Source of the DNA: Betaproteobacteria bacterium HGW-Betaproteobacteria-11
GTDB taxonomy: Bacteria > Pseudomonadota > Gammaproteobacteria > Burkholderiales > Rhodocyclaceae
Direction: 5' to 3'
Assembly: GCA_002842395.1 (NCBI GenBank)
Contig: PHCV01000001.1
Location: forward strand, 124,001 to 188,000
Length of the DNA stretch: 64,000 nucleotides
A program made the translations under genes and the position numbers. The notes under the pieces were generated by a model. That model worked only from the letters and a program-made list of their open reading frames with translations. It had not been told where the DNA came from and searched no databases. This document shows positions 45,666 to 54,853 of this stretch, piece by piece; the first letter of the stretch is position 1, and every line of letters starts with the position of its first letter.

Positions 45666-46952
45666 ATGAAGCTGTTACGAACCGTGTTTTTCCTCCTCGC
45701 CTCCTCCAGCGCGCTGGCCGGTGTGAGCATCGAGCACTGGACCACGCCGAGCGGCGCGCGGGTGTATTTCGTCGCCGCGCCGCAACTGCCGATACTCGAC
45801 GTGGCCATCGATTTCGCCGCCGGCGAGGCGCAGGCGCCGGCCGCCAAGGCGGGTCTGGCCGGCCTCACTCACGGCCTGCTCGATGCCGGCGCGGCCGGGC
45901 TCGACGAGGAACAGATCGCCCAGCGCCTGGCCGACAGCGGCGCGCAGCTTTCTGGCAGCGTCGATAGCGATCGCGCCAGCCTCGGCCTGCGCACGTTGAC
46001 TTCGCCGGCCGAGCGGGCGGCCGCGCTGGAGCTGCTGCACGCCGTGGTGTCAGCGCCGACTTTTCCCGAAGCCGTGCTCGAACGCGAAAAGATGCGCGCC
46101 ATCGCTGCGCTGCGCGAGGGCGACACCCGTCCCGAAGTCATCGCCGCCAAGCGCTTTGCCGCCGCCATCTATTCCGATCATCCCTATGGCAGGAGTCCGA
46201 CCGCCGAGTCGGTGGCCGGCATCACGCGCGAGGACGCGATCGACTTTTACCGGCGCCATTACGCGGCAAGACGGGCGGTGGTTTCGCTCGTTGGCGCCAT
46301 CAGTCGGGCCGAGGCCGAGGCCATTGCCGCCCGACTGACGGCCGACCTGCCACCCGGCGAGGAGGCATCGCCGCTACCGCCGGTGAACCTACCCGTCAAA
46401 CAGACGATCAAGCTGCCGCATCCGGCGGCGCAAAGCCATATTCTGCTTGGCCTGCCGGCGGTGCGCCGCGGCGATCCGGACTATTTTCCGCTGCTGGTCG
46501 GCAACTACAGCCTCGGCGGCGGCGGCTTCGTCTCGCGGCTGATGCAGGAAGTGCGCGAGAAGCGCGGCTATGCCTACAGCGTATATTCCTATTTCGCCCC
46601 ACGGCTGCAGCCAGGCCCGTTCCAGATCGGCCTGCAGACCAAGCGCGAACAGGCCGCGGCGGCGCTTGCCGTGGTCGATGACGTGCTGGCCGGCTTCATT
46701 GCCCGGGGCCCGACCGCCGCGGAACTCGCGGCAGCGAAAAAGAATCTGGTGGCCGGCTTTGCCCTGCGCCTCGACAGCAACGCCAAGCTGCTCGGCTATC
46801 TCTCGCTGATCGGGTTTTACGAGCTGCCGCTGACCTATCTCGACGATTTTCCGGCGCGGGTCGAGGCAGTGACCGCCGCGCAGGTCAGGGCGGCCTTCGC
46901 CCGGCATGTGCCGCTCGATCATCTGGTTACGGTGATCGTTGCCGCCGACTGA
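45666..46952 (+). CDS. M16-family protein lacking the zinc motif (non-catalytic partner)
   Basis: 428 residues from the ATG at 45666 (MKLLRTVFFLLASSSALAG), with a signal peptide; another ATG six codons earlier lacks this. Where the catalytic partner has HDLEH, this protein reads LTHGLLDAG: the second His and the Glu are lost, as in the inactive subunit of mitochondrial-type M16 heterodimers. The fold continues with DAIDFYRRHYAARRAVVSLVG and VSRLMQEVREKRGYAYSVYSY (R/Y pair of the substrate pocket in non-catalytic members). The dispersed element is read in frame as SAPTFPEAV near residue 129. Confidence 0.88.
   Translation: MKLLRTVFFLLASSSALAGVSIEHWTTPSGARVYFVAAPQLPILDVAIDFAAGEAQAPAAKAGLAGLTHGLLDAGAAGLDEEQIAQRLADSGAQLSGSVDSDRASLGLRTLTSPAERAAALELLHAVVSAPTFPEAVLEREKMRAIAALREGDTRPEVIAAKRFAAAIYSDHPYGRSPTAESVAGITREDAIDFYRRHYAARRAVVSLVGAISRAEAEAIAARLTADLPPGEEASPLPPVNLPVKQTIKLPHPAAQSHILLGLPAVRRGDPDYFPLLVGNYSLGGGGFVSRLMQEVREKRGYAYSVYSYFAPRLQPGPFQIGLQTKREQAAAALAVVDDVLAGFIARGPTAAELAAAKKNLVAGFALRLDSNAKLLGYLSLIGFYELPLTYLDDFPARVEAVTAAQVRAAFARHVPLDHLVTVIVAAD
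46040..46064 (-). repeat. Dispersed 25-nt element, copy 8 (inside second M16 gene)
   Basis: Minus-strand reading AAAAGTCGGCGCTGAC, ACC, ACGGCG; one change in block one. The coding strand gives Val-Ser-Ala-Pro-Thr-Phe. Confidence 0.8.
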
Positions 46953-46962
46953 GCACCCGTGA

Positions 46963-48458
<1,496 letters not shown>

Positions 48459-48468
48459 ATCGCCGACC

Positions 48469-49311
48469 CTAGCGTTGGCAGCGCGGGCAATAAAACGTTG
48501 CCCGCTGCGCCTGGCGGATTTCGCGGATCGGGGTGGCGCAGACGCGACAGGGCAGGCCTTCGCGGCCATAGACGAAATACTGCTGCTGAAAATAGCCGCT
48601 GCTGCCGTCGGAATGAATGAAATCGCGCAGGCTGCTGCCGCCGGCGGCGATGGCGGCTTCGAGCGTGGCCTTGATTTCGGGGACGAGCCGGGCCAGGCGC
48701 TGGCCGGAAATTTTTCCGGCCGTGGCACGCGGGTCGATGCCGGCGCGATACAGGCTTTCCGCGGCGTAGATGTTGCCGATGCCGACGATGCGGTGGCTGT
48801 CCATCAGCGTCGGCTTGATGGCCGCCTTGAGACCCGCCAGTTCCCGTTTCAGCCAGTCGGCGTCGAAGGCCGCGGCAAGCGGCTCGATGCCCAGCACCTT
48901 GAGCAGCGGATGCGTCCACGGCTCGTCCGGCAGCCAGAGCAGGGCGCCGAAACGGCGCGGGTCGCGCAGGCGCAGGATGATGGCGTCATTGGTGGCATCG
49001 CTCCGCGCCTTGCCGGCAAAGCGCAGATCGACATGGTCGTGCTTTTGCCGCGGCTGCGCCGGGGCGACCAGCCGTAGGCTGCCGGACATGCCCAGGTGAA
49101 TCAGCAGATGGCCGTTGCCGAAATCGAGCAGCAGATACTTGCCCCGCCGCCGGATGGCGAGCAGCCGGCGGCCGACGAAGGCCTCGCGCTCCATCTGCGG
49201 CAGGGGATAGCGCAGCGCGGGCACGAAAAAGTCGGCGCTGGCGAGACGCCGACCGACGAGCGTCGGTGCGATGCCGGCGCGGGTGACCTCGACTTCGGGC
49301 AGTTCAGGCAT
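48469..49311 (-). CDS. mutM: Formamidopyrimidine-DNA glycosylase
   Basis: Repairs oxidised purines. From the ATG at 49311 (MPELPEVEVTRAGI), required because the N-terminal Pro is catalytic; 280 residues. Glu3 lies in PELPEVE, the DNA-gap Lys in RRRGKYLLLDFG, and the HLGMSG strand is present. The H2TH region reads VGIGNIYAAESLYRAGIDP, and the C-terminal zinc finger is CRVCATPIREIRQ ... YCPRCQR. The dispersed element is in frame near residue 22 (RLASADFFVP), within the beta-strand loop after the first helix, a tolerant place. Confidence 0.95.
   Translation of the reverse strand: MPELPEVEVTRAGIAPTLVGRRLASADFFVPALRYPLPQMEREAFVGRRLLAIRRRGKYLLLDFGNGHLLIHLGMSGSLRLVAPAQPRQKHDHVDLRFAGKARSDATNDAIILRLRDPRRFGALLWLPDEPWTHPLLKVLGIEPLAAAFDADWLKRELAGLKAAIKPTLMDSHRIVGIGNIYAAESLYRAGIDPRATAGKISGQRLARLVPEIKATLEAAIAAGGSSLRDFIHSDGSSGYFQQQYFVYGREGLPCRVCATPIREIRQAQRATFYCPRCQR
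49227..49251 (+). repeat. Dispersed 25-nt element, copy 9 (inside mutM; perfect hairpin)
   Basis: AAAAGTCGGCGCTGGC, GAG, ACGCCG. In this copy GTCGGCG and CGCCGAC form a perfect 7-bp stem around CTGGCGAGA. The coding complement reads Leu-Ala-Ser-Ala-Asp-Phe. Confidence 0.85.
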
Positions 49312-49399
49312 GCGCAGTGAAGGTCGGGGCGGCAAGCGGGGCGGGCGAAACTGCTAACATCGCGGCATTGTAGAGGATGCTCCGCCAGGTAACCCGACC

Positions 49400-51157
49400 A
49401 TGAATCTTTCCCCCATGCCGTCCTCGTTGATCTTTGCCGCCAGACGTTTCGCACCGCTGTTGCTCGTTCTCGCCGCTGGCCCCGCCCTGGCGCAGAACAT
49501 CCCGCCGCCCGCGCCCGCCGTGGTTCCGCCTCTGGCGGAGCAGGCCGAAGCACCCGCGGCGGACGGGCACCTGCCGAAGCAGGAGCTGAGCGGGCAGATT
49601 CTCTATCAGTTCCTGCTCGCCGAAATCGCCGGCCAGCGCGGCCAGCTGGCGCTGGCTTCCGGGCTTTATCTCGACCTGGCGAAAACCACGCGCGACCCGC
49701 GCATCGTGCGACGGGCCGCCGAAGTGGCTTTTTATGCCAAGCAGTACGAGCAGGCGCTGGAGGCTGTGCGCCTGTGGCTCGAACTGGAGCCGGAGGCCAA
49801 ACAGGCGCGGCAGATGGAAGCCACCTTGCTGCTCGCCAGCGGCCGGGTGGACGAGCTGGCCAAGCGTTTCGGCGGCGAACTGAAGCTGGCTGGCCCGCGC
49901 GCCGGCGAACTGCTGCTGCAGCTCGCCCAGGTCTTTGCCCGTTATCCGGACAAGGCGGTGGTGGCGCGCCTGTTCGAGCAGGTCACCGCGCCCTGGCCGA
50001 ACCTGCCCGAGGCGCATCTCTTGCGTTCGCAGGCCGCCCTCGGCGTTGGCGACAAGGCACGCGCCGGCGCCGAAATCGACCAGGCGCTGGCCCTGCGCCC
50101 CGACTGGGAGCTGGCGGCGCTGCTCAAGGCCGACCAGTTGCCGCGCGGCGCGGCGCAGCTCGATTACCTCAAGCAGTTTTTGCTTGCCCATCCGCAGGCC
50201 AACGACGTGCGCCTGGGCTACGCGCGCACCCTGGTCGCGGAAAAACGTTACGCCGAGGCGCGTGGCGAGTTCCAGACGCTGCTCGCCGTTCGTCCCGATC
50301 ATCCCGATGTGCTGTTTGCCGTCGGCGTGCTGTCGCTGCAACTCGACGATACCGCCGAGGCCGAGTACCGCTTGCGGCGCTTCGTCGAGATCGGTCGCGG
50401 CGACCTCGATACGGCGCGCTATTACCTGGGCCAGATCGCCGACCAGGACAAACGCAGCGACCAGGCGCTGGCCTGGTACCAGGCAGTGGCCGCCGGTGAA
50501 CATCTGCTGCCGGCGCGCGTCCGCGCGGCGCAGATATTGTTCCAGCAGAACAAGCTCGATGCGGCACGCGAGCAACTCGAAGCCGCGCGCGCCGTGTTGC
50601 CGGGCGACGTGCGGCTGACCATCGCCGAAGCGCAGCTGATGCGCGATGCCGGCCATCACGCCGACGCCTACGCCCTGCTCAGCGAGGCGCTGGCGGCACA
50701 GCCGGACGATCCCGACCTGCTCTACGAGACCGCTCTGGCGGCCGAGGCGCTGGGCTATCTCGATGTCCTCGAAAAACATCTGCGCCGGCTGATCGAACTC
50801 AAGCCGGATTCCGCGCAGGCGTACAACGGCCTGGGCTATTCGCTGGCTGATCATGACCAGCGCCTTCCCGAGGCCGCCCAGTTGATCGACAAGGCGCTCG
50901 AACTGGCGCCGAACGATCCCTTCATCCTCGACAGCAAGGGCTGGGTTTCGTTTCGCCAGGGACAGTTGGAACCCGCACTCGAATATCTGCGCAGGGCCTA
51001 CACCCAGCGCTCCGACCCCGAAATCGCTGCGCATATCGGTGAGGTGTTGTGGGCGCTCGGGCGGCGCGACGAGGCGCTGAAACTCTGGCGCGAGGCGGCT
51101 AAGACCCATCCGCAAAACAAGGCGCTTGAGACCACGATCAAGCGCTTCGTGCCTTGA
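49400..51157 (+). CDS. Exported tetratricopeptide-repeat protein
   Basis: 585 residues: signal peptide (residues about 1-31, cleavage near ALA-Q), a Pro/Ala-rich stretch, and about a dozen TPR-like helix pairs, best seen at LFAVGVLSLQLDDTAEAEYR, ARYYLGQIADQDKRSDQALAWY and NDPFILDSKGWVSFRQGQLEPALEYLRRAYTQR. It belongs to the large secreted TPR proteins found next to lolB and mutM in betaproteobacteria; the partner is unknown. Divergent from mutM with an 88-base gap. The TGA overlaps the lolB ATG by one base. Confidence 0.85.
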   Translation: MNLSPMPSSLIFAARRFAPLLLVLAAGPALAQNIPPPAPAVVPPLAEQAEAPAADGHLPKQELSGQILYQFLLAEIAGQRGQLALASGLYLDLAKTTRDPRIVRRAAEVAFYAKQYEQALEAVRLWLELEPEAKQARQMEATLLLASGRVDELAKRFGGELKLAGPRAGELLLQLAQVFARYPDKAVVARLFEQVTAPWPNLPEAHLLRSQAALGVGDKARAGAEIDQALALRPDWELAALLKADQLPRGAAQLDYLKQFLLAHPQANDVRLGYARTLVAEKRYAEARGEFQTLLAVRPDHPDVLFAVGVLSLQLDDTAEAEYRLRRFVEIGRGDLDTARYYLGQIADQDKRSDQALAWYQAVAAGEHLLPARVRAAQILFQQNKLDAAREQLEAARAVLPGDVRLTIAEAQLMRDAGHHADAYALLSEALAAQPDDPDLLYETALAAEALGYLDVLEKHLRRLIELKPDSAQAYNGLGYSLADHDQRLPEAAQLIDKALELAPNDPFILDSKGWVSFRQGQLEPALEYLRRAYTQRSDPEIAAHIGEVLWALGRRDEALKLWREAAKTHPQNKALETTIKRFVP

Positions 51158-51759
51158 TGCGCCAGGCCCGCTGTCTGGCGCTCACCCTGGCCTGCCTCGG
51201 CCTCGGTGCCTGCGCGGAGCTGCCTGCCCCCGAAGGGGAATTCCAGGCAGGCAAAGCCCCGGCCAATCCCGAGTCGACGGCGAGTCCGCCCGAAACGATC
51301 GTTCTCGGCCCGCCGCTCGAGCGGTTCGTCGCCGACGGACGGATCGCGCTGAAAAATGGCGAACGCCACGATCACCTGGGCTTTCACTGGCAGCATTCCT
51401 CCACCGGCGACCGGGTGCTGTTCCTCTCGCCGCTCGGCCAGGGCCTGGCCGAGATCGAACGCGATGCCGGCGGCGCGCGGCTGACGCAACCCAACCGGCC
51501 GCCGATCGTCGCCAGCGATCTGCGCCTGCTGACCCAGGACGTTCTCGGCACCGCATTGCCGCTCGAAGCGCTGGCCGACTGGTTGCGCGGCGCCCATCCG
51601 CGGTTGCAGGGCGAGGTCGATGGCTGGCGGGTGAGCGTCACCGACAGCGTCGTGCTCGACTCGCCGTCTGGCCAGCGCCGACTTTTGCGCGCGCTCGAAG
51701 CCCGTCGCGAGCAGATCGAACTGCGGCTAATCGTCGATGACTGGACGCTGGACGAATGA
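51157..51759 (+). CDS. lolB: Outer-membrane lipoprotein LolB
   Basis: Inserts lipoproteins into the outer membrane. 200 residues with lipobox LGLGAC (Cys17 or nearby) and the LolB fold: FVADGRIALKNGERHDHLGFHWQHS, VLFLSPLGQGLAEIE, and a C-terminal ALEARREQIELRLIVDDW. Two repeats occur in frame: a nested-hairpin element near residues 22-33 (PAPEGEFQAGKA) just after the lipobox, and a copy of the 25-nt element near residues 170-178 (GQRRLLRAL). Both are in variable stretches. The ATG at 51157 shares its A with the TPR stop. Confidence 0.9.
   Translation: MRQARCLALTLACLGLGACAELPAPEGEFQAGKAPANPESTASPPETIVLGPPLERFVADGRIALKNGERHDHLGFHWQHSSTGDRVLFLSPLGQGLAEIERDAGGARLTQPNRPPIVASDLRLLTQDVLGTALPLEALADWLRGAHPRLQGEVDGWRVSVTDSVVLDSPSGQRRLLRALEARREQIELRLIVDDWTLDE
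51221..51253. repeat. Nested-hairpin element, copy A (inside lolB)
   Basis: Outer arms TGCCTGCC and GGCAGGCA are perfect 8-bp complements; inside, CCCC-CGAA-GGGG forms a second stem. It matches the elements at 52030 and 57251 in outline with several point changes. Confidence 0.65.
51662..51686 (-). repeat. Dispersed 25-nt element, copy 10 (inside lolB)
   Basis: Minus-strand reading AAAAGTCGGCGCTGGC, CAG, ACGGCG. The coding strand gives Gly-Gln-Arg-Arg-Leu-Leu near the LolB C-terminus. Confidence 0.85.
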
Positions 51760-52676
51760 ATCCGGGCGACATGGGTGACACGGATGACATGGCGGACGGC
51801 TGGTCGCGCTGGTGGCCGGCGCCGGCCAAGCTCAACCTGTTCCTGCATGTCGTCGGCCGTCGCGCCGATGGCTACCACCTGCTGCAAACCGTGTTTCGTT
51901 TCCTCGACCTTGGCGATCGCCTGCGCTTTTCGCCGCGCGATGACGGCAGCATCGTGCTGGCGACGCCGTTGCCCGGCGTGGCGGACGAGCGGAATCTCGT
52001 CGTCCGCGCCGCGCGGGCGCTGCAAAAACTCGGCGCTTGCCTGCCCGCGAAGCGGAATCCCAGGCAGACAGAGTCCGATACGGCGAACGACGCCTGGGGC
52101 GCCACCATCCATCTGGAAAAATCCCTGCCGCAGGGCGGCGGCCTGGGCGGCGGCAGTTCCGATGCGGCGACCACGCTACTTGCGCTGAATCGCCTGTGGG
52201 GATGCAAGCTCGATGCCGCTGCGCTGCAACGCATCGGCCTCGGGCTGGGCGCCGATGTGCCGATCTTCATTCACGGGCACACGGCCTTTGCCGAGGGCGT
52301 CGGCGAGCGCTTCACCGATGTGGCGCCGCCGCCGGCCTGGTATCTGGTACTCGTGCCGCCGGTCGCGGTGCCCACCGCGACCATCTTCGCCGCGCCGGAA
52401 CTCGTCCGTAACACGCCACCGATCGCCGCCGCCGACTGGTTTCCCGGCTTTGGCCGCAACGACCTCGAAGCCGTGGCCCGCGCCCGCTTTCCCGAGATCG
52501 CCGCGCACCTCGACTGGCTGCGCCGCTGGGGCGATGCCCGCCTGAGCGGCTCCGGCGCCTGCTGTTTCGTCGGGTTCGATTCCGAAGCGCCGGCCCGCAC
52601 CGCGCACGCCGCGCTACCGCCGGGCATGCGGGGCTTCATCGCGCGTGGCATCGACCGCCATCCGCTGGCCATGTGA
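51756..52676 (+). CDS. ispE: 4-diphosphocytidyl-2-C-methyl-D-erythritol kinase, with an in-frame repeat insertion
   Basis: MEP-pathway kinase. The GHMP fold is clear: PAPAKLNLFLHVVGRRADGYH (substrate Lys), the GGGLGGGSSDAATTLLALN phosphate loop, and C-terminal LSGSGACCFV. Between the RAARALQKLGA helix and the ATIHLEKSLPQGGG strand, homologues have a short loop. Here about 20 extra residues (CLPAKRNPRQTESDTAND) are encoded by a repeat whose 49-base core is identical to one at 57251-57299. The frame is kept and the catalytic blocks are intact, so the enzyme is probably active. The ATG overlaps lolB by four bases; an extra 15 acidic residues precede the conserved start. Confidence 0.92.
   Translation: MNPGDMGDTDDMADGWSRWWPAPAKLNLFLHVVGRRADGYHLLQTVFRFLDLGDRLRFSPRDDGSIVLATPLPGVADERNLVVRAARALQKLGACLPAKRNPRQTESDTANDAWGATIHLEKSLPQGGGLGGGSSDAATTLLALNRLWGCKLDAAALQRIGLGLGADVPIFIHGHTAFAEGVGERFTDVAPPPAWYLVLVPPVAVPTATIFAAPELVRNTPPIAAADWFPGFGRNDLEAVARARFPEIAAHLDWLRRWGDARLSGSGACCFVGFDSEAPARTAHAALPPGMRGFIARGIDRHPLAM
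52030..52078. repeat. Nested-hairpin element, copy B (inside ispE, in frame)
   Basis: Starts TCGGCGCT like the 25-nt element, then TGCCTG/CAGGCA outer arms around the CCGC-GAA-GCGG inner stem, then a tail AGAGTCCGA. All 49 bases equal those at 57251-57299. It adds codons to ispE without a stop or frameshift. Confidence 0.85.
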
Positions 52677-52707
52677 GTTGACGCGAGTGTGATTCAGGCG
52701 GATCATC

Positions 52708-52732
52708 CGAACCTATCATTTTGATAGGTTCG
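52708..52732. promoter_or_regulatory. Perfect 11-bp palindromic operator upstream of the DUF4258 gene
   Basis: CGAACCTATCA and TGATAGGTTCG are exact reverse complements with TTT between them, ending six bases before the ATG at 52739. Inside it TATCAT resembles a -10 box. Such a site is expected for autoregulation by the HTH partner at 53044-53514. Confidence 0.72.
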
Positions 52733-52738
52733 CGGCGC

Positions 52739-53047
52739 ATGGCCGGATGGCCGAAAAGTCAGTGGCAGCGATTCATCCGGCAAGCGGCGGGCGAGGCCCG
52801 TAACGTGGTGTTCACGGAACATGCTTTGCTGCGGATGCGCCAGCGGCAGATTTCACGGGTGGCGGCTATCGAGATACTGCGGCGGGGTACGCTGCACCGG
52901 GAACCGGAACCGAACCAACGGCACGGCACCCTGGAATGCCGCATGGAGTACTACATCGCCGGGCGGCACTTGGCCTTGGTGGTAGCCGTGGATGCGGCTA
53001 ATCCGGCCGTGGTGGTGGTTACGGCGATTGATCTGGATAGGGGATGA
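52739..53047 (+). CDS. DUF4258-family protein, likely toxin of a toxin-antitoxin pair
   Basis: 102 residues. DUF4258/RelE-like outline: NVVFTEHALLRMRQRQISRVAAIEILRRG (the H.L.RM..R.I pattern) followed by antiparallel strands GTLECRMEYYIAGRHLALVVAVD and ANPAVVVVTAID. No ribosome site is visible before the ATG at 52739; the palindrome ends six bases before it, so initiation may be leaderless or at another start. An ATG at 52721 lies inside the palindrome. It overlaps the HTH gene by four bases (ATGA). The toxin assignment is inferred from family, size and pairing. Confidence 0.72.
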   Translation: MAGWPKSQWQRFIRQAAGEARNVVFTEHALLRMRQRQISRVAAIEILRRGTLHREPEPNQRHGTLECRMEYYIAGRHLALVVAVDAANPAVVVVTAIDLDRG

Positions 53048-53514
53048 GCATGGTTCGCTGGGACGATATGGGTTTGAAAAATGTCTGGCTGGCCAATGGC
53101 TATGAGCGCGTGCAAACGTCCTACGGCGCTGGCCTGCGGTTCGAGGATGTGGAAGGCTTGACGCGGGCGGTCTGCCTCGCTCTGGCCCGCAAGCCGGGCA
53201 AGCTCGCGGGCGCGGAATTCCGCTACCTGCGCAGCGCCGGCATGTCCCTGTCGCAATCCGGCCTGGGCAAGCTGATGGGCATCGATGCCCAATCGATTGC
53301 CCGCTGGGAGAAAACCGGCAAGGTTCCCAAGTGGGCCAATCGCATGATCCGGCTGGTGTTTGAGGCCCATGCGGACGGCAATGCGGCGATTCGCCGTGTA
53401 GTGAGCCGGATCAACGATGTCGACCGCCTCATCAATCAGCGCATTGTGTTGGAACAATCGCCGAAAGGCTGGCGGGCGCGGGCCGGCGAAGTTGCCGAGG
53501 CCGCCATTGTCTGA
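53044..53514 (+). CDS. XRE-type HTH protein, likely antitoxin partner of the DUF4258 gene
   Basis: 156 residues. N-terminal part: KNVWLANGYERVQTSYGAGLRFEDVEGL, as in MqsA-like or HigA-like antitoxins without the zinc Cys; middle helix-turn-helix RSAGMSLSQSGLGKLMGIDAQSIARWEKTGKVPKWANR; C-terminal helical part RIRRVV-like (NAAIRRVVSRINDVDRLINQR). The HTH would bind the palindrome at 52708-52732. The ATG is in the ATGA overlap with the first gene. The pair separates ispE from tRNA-Gln, which are usually adjacent in this lineage, so it was probably inserted there. Confidence 0.78.
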   Translation: MSMVRWDDMGLKNVWLANGYERVQTSYGAGLRFEDVEGLTRAVCLALARKPGKLAGAEFRYLRSAGMSLSQSGLGKLMGIDAQSIARWEKTGKVPKWANRMIRLVFEAHADGNAAIRRVVSRINDVDRLINQRIVLEQSPKGWRARAGEVAEAAIV

Positions 53515-53534
53515 CGCTCGCCCCCTGTCGGCCT

Positions 53535-53559
53535 GAAAGTCGGCGCTGGCGGGACGGCG
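53535..53559 (+). repeat. Dispersed 25-nt element, copy 11 (after the HTH gene)
   Basis: GAAAGTCGGCGCTGGC, GGG, ACGGCG; the first A is G. It lies in the gap between the HTH gene and tRNA-Gln, 21 bases after the stop. The rest of the 180-base gap shows no gene. Confidence 0.8.
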
Positions 53560-53695
53560 CATGCGCCAGCCGATGCATCCCGCATCCCCCGCTGGCCATG
53601 AATTGACACGAAACGCGAAAACCCCGACAATGCGCGTCCTTTCGCCACCCACCCGCAGCGGACGTGATCGTGCGGCGCGTGTGGCACACCGAAGT

Positions 53696-53769
53696 TGGGG
53701 AGTCGCCAAGCTGGTTAAGGCACTGGATTTTGATTCCAGCATGCGAAGGTTCGAATCCTTCCTCCCCAG
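53696..53769 (+). tRNA. tRNA-Gln (anticodon TTG)
   Basis: Acceptor arms TGGGGAG and CTCCCCA pair fully; the anticodon stem CTGGA/TCCAG encloses TTTTGAT with TTG at 53730-53732; the T arm is AAGGTTCGAATCCTT. The discriminator is G. CCA is not encoded (GCCC follows). It stands just before prs, the normal betaproteobacterial order. Confidence 0.96.
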
Positions 53770-53831
53770 CCCCCGATCCACGATAGCCGCGGCAGAGCAT
53801 TGATCTGCCGGATGCGCCAGAGCAAACGGAC

Positions 53832-54782
53832 ATGTCCTACGACAACCTGATGGTCTTCACCGGCAACGCCAATCCAAAGCTGGCGGCCGATGTCGTCAAG
53901 CGTCTGCATATCTCTCTGGGGCGAGCCAATGTCGGCCGTTTCTCCGATGGCGAAGTCAATGTCGAAATTCTCGAACATGTGCGCGGCCGGGATATTTTCG
54001 TGCTCCAGTCGACCTGCCGGCCGACCAACGACAACCTGATGGAAGTGATGGTGCTGGTCGATGCCCTGAAACGTGCCTCGGCCGGCCGCATCACCGCCGC
54101 CATTCCCTATTTCGGCTATGCCCGGCAGGATCGCCGGCCGCGTTCGGCGCGGGTGGCGATCACCGCCAAGGTGGTGGCCAACATGCTGCAGGCCGCCGGT
54201 GTGCAGCGCCTGCTCACCGTCGATCTGCATGCCGACCAGATTCAGGGTTTCTTCGACATTCCGGTGGACAACATCTACGCCGCACCGGTGCTGCTCGGCG
54301 ACATCTGGAAGCAGCGCCACGAGGACCTGCTGGTGGTCTCGCCCGACGTCGGCGGCGTGGTGCGTGCCCGGGCCCTGGCCAAGCGGCTGGATTCCGACCT
54401 GGCGATCATCGACAAGCGGCGGCCGAAGGCCAATGTCTCCGAGGTGATGAACATCATCGGCGATGTCGCCGGCCGCACCTGCGTCATCATGGACGACATG
54501 GTCGATACCGCTGGCACCCTGTGCAAGGCGGCGCAGGCGCTGAAGGAGCAGGGCGCGAAGCGGGTGCTCGCCTACTGTACCCACCCGGTGCTGTCGGGCA
54601 GCGCCGTGGCTCGCGTGACCGAGTCGGAAATCGACGAACTGGTGGTCACCGACACCATTCCCCTGTCCGACGAGGCGCGGGCCTGCCCGCGCATCCGCCA
54701 GATTTCGATCGCCGAACTGATGGCCGAGACGATGTTGCGGATCAGCAACGAGTCCTCGGTTTCATCGTTGTTCATGGACTGA
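53832..54782 (+). CDS. prs: Ribose-phosphate pyrophosphokinase
   Basis: Makes PRPP for nucleotide, His and Trp synthesis. 316 residues: [36 protein letters not shown] (ATP-binding and flexible loop), [28 protein letters not shown], and the PRPP/ribose-5-phosphate loop [10 protein letters not shown]. Residues of both subdomains are intact. The terminator-like hairpin follows the stop and rplY comes next. Confidence 0.97.
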   Translation: MSYDNLMVFTGNANPKLAADVVKRLHISLGRANVGRFSDGEVNVEILEHVRGRDIFVLQSTCRPTNDNLMEVMVLVDALKRASAGRITAAIPYFGYARQDRRPRSARVAITAKVVANMLQAAGVQRLLTVDLHADQIQGFFDIPVDNIYAAPVLLGDIWKQRHEDLLVVSPDVGGVVRARALAKRLDSDLAIIDKRRPKANVSEVMNIIGDVAGRTCVIMDDMVDTAGTLCKAAQALKEQGAKRVLAYCTHPVLSGSAVARVTESEIDELVVTDTIPLSDEARACPRIRQISIAELMAETMLRISNESSVSSLFMD

Positions 54783-54789
54783 TTTTCAA

Positions 54790-54819
54790 CCCCTCGCCTG
54801 GTCGCGGGCGGGGATTTTT
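54790..54819 (+). terminator. Possible terminator or attenuator between prs and rplY
   Basis: CCCCTCGC, a short CTGGTC loop and GCGGGCGGGG form an imperfect GC-rich hairpin, followed by ATTTTT. It is eight bases after the prs stop. Pairing has an asymmetric bulge, so it may act only as a partial terminator. Confidence 0.5.
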
Positions 54820-54853
54820 CGCAGTACCGAAGCAGTACCCACAGGAGTCAATC

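Noticed and set aside
49304-51115. Open frame of 603 codons antisense to the TPR gene
   Set aside because: The plus-strand product has a signal peptide and TPRs; the minus-strand product is rich in Gln, Arg and His with no recognisable feature.
53515-53769. Phage or island attachment at the tRNA-Gln 3' end
   Set aside because: No integrase beside it and no second copy of the tRNA 3' end was noticed; the inserted pair lies upstream, not downstream, of the tRNA.
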